From: JAICUF01 sp038250675
GTDB taxonomy: Bacteria > Gemmatimonadota > Gemmatimonadetes > Gemmatimonadales > GWC2-71-9
DNA: 64,000 nt
Reading direction: 5' to 3'
NCBI GenBank assembly: GCA_038250675.1
Contig: JBBSCB010000001.1
Coordinates: 218,242-282,241, forward strand
Shown here: in pieces, positions 32,785-38,925 of the stretch
How positions within the stretch are numbered: position 1 is the first letter of the stretch
How the letters are laid out: each line of letters opens with the position of its first letter
The notes under the pieces: generated by a model
Database searches by the model: none
Seen by the model: only the letters and a program-made list of their open reading frames with translations
What the model was told of the DNA's origin: nothing
Made by a program: the position numbers and the translations under genes

Positions 32785-32880
32785 GCCTAACCAGCGCATG
32801 CAGCTGCCAAAGCGCGGCAAGCTTTGCGGTAACTTCTAGAGTCGCGAACCGCGCTTTGCAGCTGATGCAGGGTCTTAGGC
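32785..32880 (+). other. attC-like site 2 (best-formed)
   Basis: Starts GCCTAAC (32785-32791) and ends CTTAGGC (32874-32880), so six outer bases pair. The inner arms pair GCAT/ATGC, CAGCTGC/GCAGCTG and AAAGCGCGG/CCGCGCTTT, with single unpaired G and C on the left arm, the extrahelical bases expected in attC. The central part is an AT-richer loop. The final core begins with C instead of G, which would impair cleavage. It would be the attC of the RidA cassette, now parted from it by the IS. Confidence 0.75.
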
Positions 32881-33123
32881 GGCGACCAGGTTCTGATCAC
32901 CACTCAATTCCGATGCAGTTCGAGCCGACGTCCGGGGATGAGGGCGACGAAGTTGGTTAGCAGGTCATCGCACTCGTCGGATCGTTGCGATGGGAAGCCC
33001 AAAGCCCCGCATCCTCGTGATGACCTCCCATTACTGGCGGCGACAATGATATTGATCCAAATGCCTTACCTGTAGAATTGGGTCGCAGCAGCAACATGGC
33101 GCCCTACAATTGAGGAGAGAATC
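32881..33123. other. Intergenic leader of the DUF1579-like cassette
   Basis: 243 bases with no gene. Contains an isolated GTTAGCA at 32956 with no partner arm, and ends in GAGGAGAG, the ribosome site of the next gene. Confidence 0.4.
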
Positions 33124-33732
33124 ATGAAGACATCCTTGCTCGTGGTAGCGATTGCGATGCTGGCCAGCGTGTGGCCCACCGCAGCATGCTCTGCTCAGTC
33201 CGCCGCAAAGCCTGCGGCCCCGGCTGGCAACCCGCTGCACGCGCTCACCCAGGCCCTGGCTGGAAAATGGAAACTCGATGTCCGCTTCGAGGCCGATCCT
33301 TCCGCCGGCAAACAGGCCATCGAAGGCCCCGGGGAGGAGTCTTGGAGCGCCGGCCCGGGTGGCGTCACGCTCATCGAGCAGGAACATGCTCCCTCGCCCC
33401 ACGGCGACACGTTCTTGATGGGCGTCATCTGGTGGGACAGCTCCAGGAATCAACTCGGCGGGATGGAGTGTAATAATTTTCTGCCCATAACCTGCGATCT
33501 CAAGGGCGCCCTTAACGACATCACCGTCACCTGGGATGGCAAGAAGTTCCAGATCGACGAACTGGAAACCCACAACGGCCGCCACACGGTCTGGCATGAG
33601 TACTGGACCAACATCACGCGCGACTCCTTCACCCAGACGGGCGACGTCACCCAACCCGACGGCACCACTACGCGCTTTATGACCGTTCACGGCAGGCGCG
33701 TGAAGGAGCTAAAGTCCCTCGGTGTCGAGTAG
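33124..33732 (+). CDS. Secreted DUF1579-like protein
   Basis: A 202-residue protein with a signal peptide (MKTSLLVVAIAMLASVWPTAACSAQ). The mature domain starts ALTQALAGKWKLDVRFEADPSAG and has GDTFLMGVIWWDSSRNQLGGMECNNF and a final TTTRFMTVHGRRVKELK, a beta-barrel layout like DUF1579/lipocalin-like proteins. GAGGAG precedes the ATG. Base use is less GC-rich at third positions than the flanking chromosome, which fits a captured cassette. Its attC follows after 29 bases. Confidence 0.7.
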   Translation: MKTSLLVVAIAMLASVWPTAACSAQSAAKPAAPAGNPLHALTQALAGKWKLDVRFEADPSAGKQAIEGPGEESWSAGPGGVTLIEQEHAPSPHGDTFLMGVIWWDSSRNQLGGMECNNFLPITCDLKGALNDITVTWDGKKFQIDELETHNGRHTVWHEYWTNITRDSFTQTGDVTQPDGTTTRFMTVHGRRVKELKSLGVE

Positions 33733-33761
33733 CAGGGCTTAGGCGCGGAAGGTCGCAGACC

Positions 33762-33881
33762 GCCTAACAAGCGCTTGCTGCTGACACGGCCCGGGCGCTT
33801 CGGCCGCCGCCGGTTGTGATATGATTGAACGATGGCGCCGGCCTCAGCAGGCCTCGCAGCAGAAGCGCAGAGTCGTTAGCT
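33762..33881 (+). other. attC-like site 3
   Basis: Starts GCCTAAC (33762-33768) and ends GTTAGCT (33875-33881). Arms GCGCTT-G-CTGCTG and CAGCAGAAGCGC pair over 12 bp with one extrahelical G, then GGCC/GGCC. The middle is a GC-rich loop of about 50 bases. A further CTTAGGC at 33738 may be a remnant of an older site. Confidence 0.72.
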
Positions 33882-33915
33882 GGACAGAACGGCCTCTCTG
33901 GCGGGGATTTCCTCG

Positions 33916-34128
33916 ATGCCCATCCCCGATTTTCAGAAACTGATGCTTCCACTTCTGCGCGATCTCAGGTCCGGCGAGAGAACCGGGCAGGAAACGCTCG
34001 AGGCGTTGGCGTCGCACTTCTCACTTTCCATCGCTGATGCCGTCGCTGAGCTGGGCGCACCGGAGGAGATTGGCCAGGTGTTCTCTGGGTTTCAGAAGTT
34101 TCTGTATGAGCCGCGCGCGGCGGCGTAA
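33916..34128 (+). CDS. Short protein with Mrr N-terminal-like domain
   Basis: 70 residues beginning IPDFQKLMLPLLRDLRSGE and TLEALASHFSLSIADAV, like the N-terminal DNA-binding winged helix found before the nuclease domain of Mrr restriction enzymes. No nuclease part follows. It may be a stand-alone DNA-binding cassette protein or a truncated gene. The same leader and first codons recur at 34996-35062. Confidence 0.5.
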   Translation: MPIPDFQKLMLPLLRDLRSGERTGQETLEALASHFSLSIADAVAELGAPEEIGQVFSGFQKFLYEPRAAA

Positions 34129-34188
34129 GGCGGGGCGGCATACGTACCTCGTCCCGCTTGACTATCCCATACTTGCCACTACCTAAGC

Positions 34189-34195
34189 GTTAGGT
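34189..34195 (+). other. Isolated attC-type core GTTAGGT
   Basis: Lies within CCTAA-GCG-TTAGG (34182-34194), as if the R'' and R' ends of a site had been joined by loss of the middle. It separates the Mrr-like cassette from the DUF4160 gene. Confidence 0.35.
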
Positions 34196-34206
34196 TATCG
34201 TCATCC

Positions 34207-34458
34207 ATGCCGACGATCGTCCGGGAGGATGGGTTTGTGGTGCGCGTCTACGGCCCGCCCCGTGAGCATCCACCCCCACACGTCCACGTCGAGCACGGTG
34301 CGGAATCGCTGGTGGTTATCCGGCTCGGCCACGACGCCGCACCGCCGTTGGTGCGGGCCGTGTAGGAAATGAAGCGCAGCGATGTCTTATGGGCGTTCCG
34401 CCTTGTTGAGAAGCACCATGCGCTCATCGAGGCGGCTTGGAGGAGGATTCATGGCTAA
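34207..34458 (+). pseudogene. DUF4160 gene with internal amber codon
   Basis: The frame starts PTIVREDGFVVRVYGPPRE and HPPPHVHVEHGAES, the DUF4160 metal-like His-rich motif, and hits TAG at 34363-34365. It then reopens with EMKRSDVLWAFRLVEKHHAL to a stop at 34456, overlapping the DUF2442 start. The relic at 45.0 kb has TAT (Tyr) at the same position, so the TAG is a point change. DUF4160 and DUF2442 genes commonly stand together as a TA-like pair. Confidence 0.7.
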
Positions 34459-34873
34459 GCGTACGATCGCGGATCGAGAGATTCTGGCACAGGTTCCTGC
34501 GGCACGAAAGCGCGCCCAGGCGGACCATCCCAGGGCGGCGGCGGCACGATACGATCGCTCGCACCGGCGCATTCAGATCACCCTGACCAATGGGGCCCTC
34601 CTCTCCGTTCCGGTCGACTTGATTGCTTCGCTGCGACAGGCCGCCGACAAGGATCTGGCTGGAGCCTCCGTCGGAGTTGCTGGGGTTGGAGTCCGCTGGG
34701 AGGGTCTCGATGAGGATCTTTCAATTGCCGGCCTGGCACGCATAGCGCTGGGTGGGCGCATTCTCCTGCAGGCGTCTGGCGCAGCCGGCGGATCGGCGCG
34801 AACAGCGGCCAAGGCCATTGCCGCACGTCAAAATGGCAAGAAGGGCGGAAGACCGCGGAAGGCGCTTACATAA
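34451..34873 (+). CDS. DUF2442 protein
   Basis: 140 residues: a basic N-terminus, then YDRSHRRIQITLTNGALLSVPVDLIASL and WEGLDEDLSIAGLARIALG, the DUF2442 core, and a lysine/arginine-rich tail (ARQNGKKGGRPRKA). GGAGGA precedes the ATG. It overlaps the end of the broken DUF4160 gene, its usual partner. Its attC-like site follows 7 bases after the stop. Confidence 0.75.
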   Translation: MAKRTIADREILAQVPAARKRAQADHPRAAAARYDRSHRRIQITLTNGALLSVPVDLIASLRQAADKDLAGASVGVAGVGVRWEGLDEDLSIAGLARIALGGRILLQASGAAGGSARTAAKAIAARQNGKKGGRPRKALT

Positions 34874-34880
34874 AGCGAGG

Positions 34881-34995
34881 CCCTAACCCGCGCGCTGCTG
34901 CAGTCAAACGCAGACGGTTCCGGCATCGACTCGCGGACTGCGCCCGTGGGCCGGATCCTATCAGCGCGTTTGCGGCAGAACGCAATTCGATAGCC
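34881..34995 (+). other. attC-like site 4 (degenerate right core)
   Basis: Starts CCCTAAC (34881). The right core is GATAGCC (34989-34995), a one-base departure from GTTAGCC; its context, CGATAGCCAGACAGAAGG, matches CGTTAGCTGGACAGAACGG of site 3. Arms around CTGCTGCAGTCAAACGC and GCGTTTGCGGCAGAACGC pair imperfectly. Confidence 0.5.
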
Positions 34996-35029
34996 AGACA
35001 GAAGGGATACTCTCGCGGAGATCGCTCGG

Positions 35030-35062
35030 ATGCCCATCCCGGATTTTCGAGAACCTGGGTGA
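35030..35062 (+). pseudogene. Second copy of the Mrr-like gene start, truncated
   Basis: Ten codons (MPIPDFREPG) then TGA. Together with 34 bases of leader it repeats 33882-33945 of the Mrr-like cassette with scattered differences. Confidence 0.5.
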
Positions 35063-35215
35063 GCCCGGGCTGCAGTTTCGCATTGGCAAGGTTCTCGATG
35101 GTCCAGCTGCCACACCCTTGCGCTATGTGCGTCAGTGAGCGCGACCTGACAGTCGGTTGAGCCGCGGGTCCGCTGCGCGGCCCGCGACCGAACCGGGAGC
35201 GTCAGGCAGCCGGAG

Positions 35216-35704
35216 CTATTTCATCGACTTGATGTGCGCCACAAACTGATCGAGCGCGATCTCGGTCCCCTGCTGCCAACCCGACTCCTTGTTCTTCTCA
35301 AAATCAGCTTCATCCCGGTGCAGCGCCGTGAACACGTAACGCGTGCCGGTCCCCTCGGCTTTCATCGTCATGATGGCCGTGATCGGAACGTCGTCAAAGA
35401 CCGCCGGACGATAGCCGGGGAACAACATGGAGGTCCAGACGAGTCGCTCCATCGGAATCGCTTCCAGGACGCAGCCGAGATTGGGGACCTCCCGGCCGTC
35501 TCCCACGGCGATGTCGATGCGAAAGATGCCGCCCGGTCGCGCGTCCAGTTCGCATCGCGCCACACGCCCCCACTCCCTGGGCATGTACCACTCCTTGATA
35601 TGCTCCGGTTTCGTCAGCGCTTCCCAGACGAGCCGGGTGGGCGCGTCGACGAACCGCTCGAACACGATGTCGAGCTTCGGGTCCATGGTAGCGGTAGCAG
35701 TCAT
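35216..35704 (-). CDS. SRPBCC (AHSA1-type) protein, copy 2, inside the array
   Basis: 162 residues, about 14 differences from the copy at 28308, mostly conservative (for example P to T, R to K, F to Y), so both copies look functional. It overlaps the ArsR copy by 4 bases as in copy 1. It is transcribed against the direction of the surrounding cassettes, and carries its own promoter. Confidence 0.87.
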   Translation of the reverse strand: MTATATMDPKLDIVFERFVDAPTRLVWEALTKPEHIKEWYMPREWGRVARCELDARPGGIFRIDIAVGDGREVPNLGCVLEAIPMERLVWTSMLFPGYRPAVFDDVPITAIMTMKAEGTGTRYVFTALHRDEADFEKNKESGWQQGTEIALDQFVAHIKSMK

Positions 35705-36042
35705 GATCTTGATTCCTTCTCCTTGAGTTGTTTGACGTAGTGGTCGAACCGGTCCAGCCGGGCTTCCCACGATTTACGCCGCTCGGTCAGCCAGTTCTCG
35801 GCGACCTTGAATCGCTCGGGTGCGATCTCGTAGGTCCGCACGCGTCCTCGCTTCTTCGACTTCACCAGTCGGCTCTGCTCGAGCACCGACAGGTGCTGCA
35901 CGAACGAGGGGAGCTTCATGTTGAACGGTGCGGCCAGCTCGCTGACGGTGGCTGGGCCCACCGCCAGTTGTTCCAGGACTTTCCGCCGGGTCGCATTGGA
36001 CAAGGCAGAAAAAACGTTGTCAGCGACCGCGGATTGAACCAT
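35701..36042 (-). CDS. ArsR-family transcriptional regulator, copy 2, inside the array
   Basis: 113 residues with the same helix-turn-helix (PSFVQHLSVLEQSRLV) as copy 1; the recognition helix is identical, so the two regulators may cross-bind each other's operators. Differences cluster at the N-terminus and the C-terminal helix. Confidence 0.87.
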   Translation of the reverse strand: MVQSAVADNVFSALSNATRRKVLEQLAVGPATVSELAAPFNMKLPSFVQHLSVLEQSRLVKSKKRGRVRTYEIAPERFKVAENWLTERRKSWEARLDRFDHYVKQLKEKESRS

Positions 36043-36085
36043 TTCGACACCAGCCGTGATTTGGGTGACCCGATCTGACCGAGAG

Positions 36086-36123
36086 AGTCTATCACTGGAC
36101 CATACTAAGGTCAAGGCCTAAGT
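36086..36123 (-). promoter_or_regulatory. Promoter and operator of ArsR/SRPBCC copy 2
   Basis: TTGACC (36114-36109) and TAGACT (36091-36086) with 17-base spacing. The palindrome ACTAAGG ... CCTAAGT at 36104-36123 covers the -35 box with one arm mismatch, as at copy 1. Confidence 0.7.
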
Positions 36124-36226
36124 ATTCTTTTCTCGGATCGGTGCCGATCGAGGACGTGTGGAAGCTCGAGCCTGCGCGCCAGTCCGTACGGAGGCGACTG
36201 CGGTCGTGCGGAGCATCGAGATGGTT

Positions 36227-36282
36227 CCATGGCTCGAGAGTGCCAAGGCGTGGGGGACGACGAACGCCGAGCGGGATCCCTG
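36227..36282 (+). pseudogene. Fragment of a GH89 alpha-N-acetylglucosaminidase gene
   Basis: In one + frame the sequence reads PWLESAKAWGTTNAERD, against PWLESAKAWGATEAERD in the intact GH89 gene at about 26061-26112. DNA identity is high over about 55 bases and ends abruptly on both sides. It lies between the ArsR copy and attC-like site 5. Confidence 0.65.
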
Positions 36283-36334
36283 CGGCCACAGATGCGGCCC
36301 CGTGGCTCGCAGTCTTCCGGGATCAGGCTGCGGG

Positions 36335-36390
36335 AGGTAACGTGTTGCCGGATTCGGTGGTGCCGGGCGCAGGTCCAATGCGAGTTAGCC
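36335..36390 (+). other. attC-like site 5
   Basis: Left GAGGTAAC, right core GTTAGCC (36384-36390), with CCGGATT and GGTCCAAT as partly complementary inner arms. Homologous to site 1, including about 20 bases outside it (TTCCGG-AT-AGG), so both were probably copied from one ancestor. Confidence 0.55.
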
Positions 36391-36425
36391 CGCACCAATC
36401 GCCCCGACCTCCCGTGGAGAGTCCG

Positions 36426-36716
36426 ATGAAATCAATACTGCGCGTTCCGCTTCTCCTTGTTGTCGCGAGTATGGGTGCATGCGCGGCGTCGTGGTTCGCT
36501 GCAGACGCGGTGTATCGGGGCGGCAGCGCCGTGCCGGGATACTGGATTGGCGTGGTGGGGAGCGCGCTGCCTGCGGTGGGCGCCGGGCTCGGCCTGCGGT
36601 ATCTCAGGCATCATCGCGAACGGGCGAAGCCCACTGGGGCCGAGGAATGGTTCAAAGGCCTCCTGGTGCTTGCCCTGTTCTTCCTGGCTGTCATGGCGCT
36701 GTTCCCGCTGCTGTGA
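36426..36716 (+). CDS. Small membrane protein (cassette)
   Basis: 96 residues with three hydrophobic segments (about 5-25, 37-58, 77-95) separated by a basic loop (RYLRHHRERAKPTG). No family recognised. It starts 35 bases after the attC-like core and is followed by site 6 after 11 bases. Confidence 0.55.
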   Translation: MKSILRVPLLLVVASMGACAASWFAADAVYRGGSAVPGYWIGVVGSALPAVGAGLGLRYLRHHRERAKPTGAEEWFKGLLVLALFFLAVMALFPLL

Positions 36717-36727
36717 TCATGGTGGGG

Positions 36728-36903
36728 GCTAACCACGGTGTGAAGTCGTCGACGCGCCGCCGAGTCCGGCATTGACGCGGCCGCCGTGGCGTTGCGGTGG
36801 CGCGGTGCGCGCGGTATGAAGGGGATCATCGTGGGCGCCATGGCGTGGGCGTGTGAGCTCATTGCCCGGCGGCGCTTCGCAACTTAAAACGGACCCGTTA
36901 GGC
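36728..36903 (+). other. attC-like site 6 (long)
   Basis: Starts GGCTAAC (36728) and ends GTTAGGC (36897-36903). The left arm AAGTCGTCGACGCGCCGCCG pairs with the complement AAGTTGCGAAGCGCCGCCG of the right arm, with unpaired bases. At 176 bp it is longer than most attC sites; the loop has extra GC-rich repeats. Confidence 0.6.
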
Positions 36904-36927
36904 GGCAACCAAGGACGGAGCCAAACC

Positions 36928-37680
36928 ATGGATCTGGGTTTACGAGGAAAGTCAGCAGTGGTGACCGGGGCGAGTCGGGGCATCGGCCGAGCGATCGCGC
37001 TCCGGCTGGCCGAGGAGGGCGCGAGCGTCGCGATCTGCGCGCGCGGTGAGCCGGCCTTGCGTGAGGTGGAGGCCGAGTTGCGCACGCGGTCTGTCCCCGT
37101 CTTCGCGGCGGTGTGCGACGTAGGTAGCCCCGAGGCGCTCGACGGCTTTCTCGACGCGGCGCGCGCCAGCCTCGGGCGGGTCGACATTCTGGTGAACAAC
37201 CCAAGCGGCTTCGTGTTCGCCGATGATCAAGGCGCATGGGAGTCAACCTTGAACGTGGACCTCATGGCCGCGGTGCGAGCCAGCTGGAAAGTGGTGCCGT
37301 GGATGGTCGGCGGCGGGGCGATCGTCCACATCTCGTCGATCGCTGGCCTGGAGGCAGGCGGATTTCCCGCGTCGTACGCGGCGGCCAAGGCGGCCTTGGT
37401 CAGTCACGCAAAGTCGCTCGCCGTCGCGCTTGCCCCGCAGAAGATCCGGGTCAACGCGGTGGCACCGGGATCCATCGAGTTCGCCGGCGGACTCTGGGAG
37501 CAGGTGAAGCACGCCAATCCGGACCTCTACGGCGCCGTGCTCAAGACGATCCCGTGGGGCAGGATGGGCACCCCGGAGGAAGTCGCTGACGTCGTCGCCT
37601 TCTTGACGTCTGGGCGGGCGGGGTGGGTGACCGGCGCGTGCGTCGTCGTCGACGGTGCGCAGCACAAGGGAAATCTGTGA
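36928..37680 (+). CDS. Short-chain dehydrogenase/reductase
   Basis: A 250-residue classical SDR. VVTGASRGIGRAIAL is the NAD(P) motif, NNPSG (usual NNAG) follows, the catalytic Ser is in HISSIAG and the Tyr/Lys pair in SYAAAK; the end GWVTGACVVVDGA is typical. ATG 36928 starts the fold directly. The substrate is unknown; the cassette context suggests a recently acquired accessory function. Confidence 0.9.
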   Translation: MDLGLRGKSAVVTGASRGIGRAIALRLAEEGASVAICARGEPALREVEAELRTRSVPVFAAVCDVGSPEALDGFLDAARASLGRVDILVNNPSGFVFADDQGAWESTLNVDLMAAVRASWKVVPWMVGGGAIVHISSIAGLEAGGFPASYAAAKAALVSHAKSLAVALAPQKIRVNAVAPGSIEFAGGLWEQVKHANPDLYGAVLKTIPWGRMGTPEEVADVVAFLTSGRAGWVTGACVVVDGAQHKGNL

Positions 37681-37782
37681 GGAGCGGGCCTGAACCCCCG
37701 GCGCTCTCGACGAGGTCAGGCCTGAGGCGGCGAGACTTCTGAAGCGAGGGCTGCGGCGACCGCCCGGCTTCGATGCGCCTGC

Positions 37783-37877
37783 GCCTTGACGAATCACTGC
37801 AGCAGACACGCGCGCTCTGGAAGCTCGCTGCGCTCGCATTGGTTGGATGTGCTCGCAGCTGAGCTTTGGCGTTAGAC
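37783..37877 (+). other. attC-like site 7
   Basis: Right core GTTAGAC (37871-37877) fits GTTRRRY. The main hairpin is AAGCTC-GCTGCG against CGCAGCTGAGCTTT, with one extra base. The left core is unclear (CCTTGAC at 37784 is the nearest), so this site is degenerate on its left side. Confidence 0.5.
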
Positions 37878-37900
37878 ACACGCGACGAAGATGGGAGCGC

Positions 37901-38290
37901 ATGACACGATCAGATGTCGCCCGCGTCGTGCTCGGTGTGTTCTTTATCCTGGCGGGGCTCCTCCACTTCGTGGTGCCGGGCTATTACCGGGCTATGGTGC
38001 CGCCATACCTTCCGGCACCCGCCACCCTCGTGGCGATAAGCGGGCTCGCGGAGATGGCGGGAGGGGCCGGGCTCTTGCTGCCACGCTGGCGGAAGGCAGC
38101 GGGGCTCGGGCTCCTGGCGCTGCTCCTGGCGGTGCTCCCCGCCAACATCGAGATGCTGCGCCAGGGCCGTGAGCGCGGGATCACCGCCCCGCGTGAGGCG
38201 CTGCTCTGGCTACGTTTGCCGCTCCAGGTTGTCCTCATGTGGGGGGTGTGGCGGCTCAGCCGGGTCAGTTCCGCGCCGCGCGGTGCCTAA
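37901..38290 (+). CDS. DoxX-like membrane protein
   Basis: A 129-residue protein with four predicted helices: VVLGVFFILAGLLHFVVPGYY, LVAISGLAEMAGGAGLL, AAGLGLLALLLAVLPANIEML and LRLPLQVVLMWGVWRL, the DoxX/DUF417-type pattern. GGGAGCGC precedes the ATG. Its stop codon TAA lies within the GCCTAAC of the next site, so gene and attC overlap. Confidence 0.8.
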   Translation: MTRSDVARVVLGVFFILAGLLHFVVPGYYRAMVPPYLPAPATLVAISGLAEMAGGAGLLLPRWRKAAGLGLLALLLAVLPANIEMLRQGRERGITAPREALLWLRLPLQVVLMWGVWRLSRVSSAPRGA

Positions 38291-38344
38291 CCAGCTATTG
38301 CAGCCGGAACGCAGGTTTTCACAGGTCGTTTGCAGCTGATTAGC
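38285..38344 (+). other. attC-like site 8 (short)
   Basis: Starts GCCTAAC (38285-38291) and ends GATTAGC (38338-38344). TAACCAGCT pairs with AGCTGATTA with one mismatch. At 60 bp it is close to the known lower size of attC sites. Confidence 0.6.
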
Positions 38345-38408
38345 ATTTAGTCACGTCGTCCACAACAGCAACCGCCGAGCGACGTTCACCTCTTTCGGAA
38401 GGATGGCC

Positions 38409-38723
38409 ATGAAATACGTGATCAGCTGGTTCGAGCGCCCGCAGGGGTCGCCCCTGGAGTACGAGAATGCCCAGAAGCGGATCCTCGAAGTCTTTGGCCA
38501 ATGGAAGGCACCGGACAACTTCAAGATCGACTTCTTTGTGATCCGCGTCGGCGAGTGGGGCGGGCACATGCTGATGGAATGCGACGATCTGGTGACCATT
38601 CATAAATTCTGTTCGATGCTGCCTGCGTTTGTGTTCGAAGTCCATCCCGTCATCCCGGTGGACCAAGCCGTCCGTGGCGAACTCGAGGTCATCGCCTGGC
38701 GCGACGGCTTGAAAGGCAAGTGA
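38409..38723 (+). CDS. DUF3303-like protein
   Basis: 104 residues with YVISWFERPQGSPLEYENAQKRILEVFGQW and an even alpha/beta pattern (FKIDFFVIRVGEWGGHMLMECDD) like DUF3303, a dimeric ferredoxin-like fold. ATG 38409 is preferred because GGAAGG lies 7 bases before it; ATG 38403 is too close. Function unknown. Confidence 0.65.
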   Translation: MKYVISWFERPQGSPLEYENAQKRILEVFGQWKAPDNFKIDFFVIRVGEWGGHMLMECDDLVTIHKFCSMLPAFVFEVHPVIPVDQAVRGELEVIAWRDGLKGK

Positions 38724-38764
38724 CATCGGCGCAGATCACATTCCATTGCCGCATGTGAGTCCTT

Positions 38765-38890
38765 CCCGCCGCGGCACGTAGAGCCGATCCGACGCTGGTG
38801 CAGCGCTTCGTGGGGCCGCACCTCATTGAAGGTGCGGTCGAGCCATTTGTAGCCGGTCCTGCGACTGATGCGCATTTCGTTAGGCTTCAC
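38765..38890 (-). pseudogene. IS481-type transposase remnant with internal deletion
   Basis: On the minus strand RISRRTGYKWLDRT, a transposase helix-turn-helix, is joined directly to FNEVRPHEALHQRRIGS, the C-terminal end of the integrase core. About 200 residues are missing between them. A + strand GTTAGGC at 38880-38886 lies in it and would be the right core of the DUF3303 cassette's lost attC, or a chance match. Confidence 0.65.
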
Positions 38891-38925
38891 AGCCAGGCGA
38901 AACCCAAATACAAAGGAGCTTTAGC

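Noticed and set aside
32956..32962. GTTAGCA as an additional attC core
   Set aside because: No complementary left core or hairpin arm within 150 bases; a seven-base match by chance is likely.
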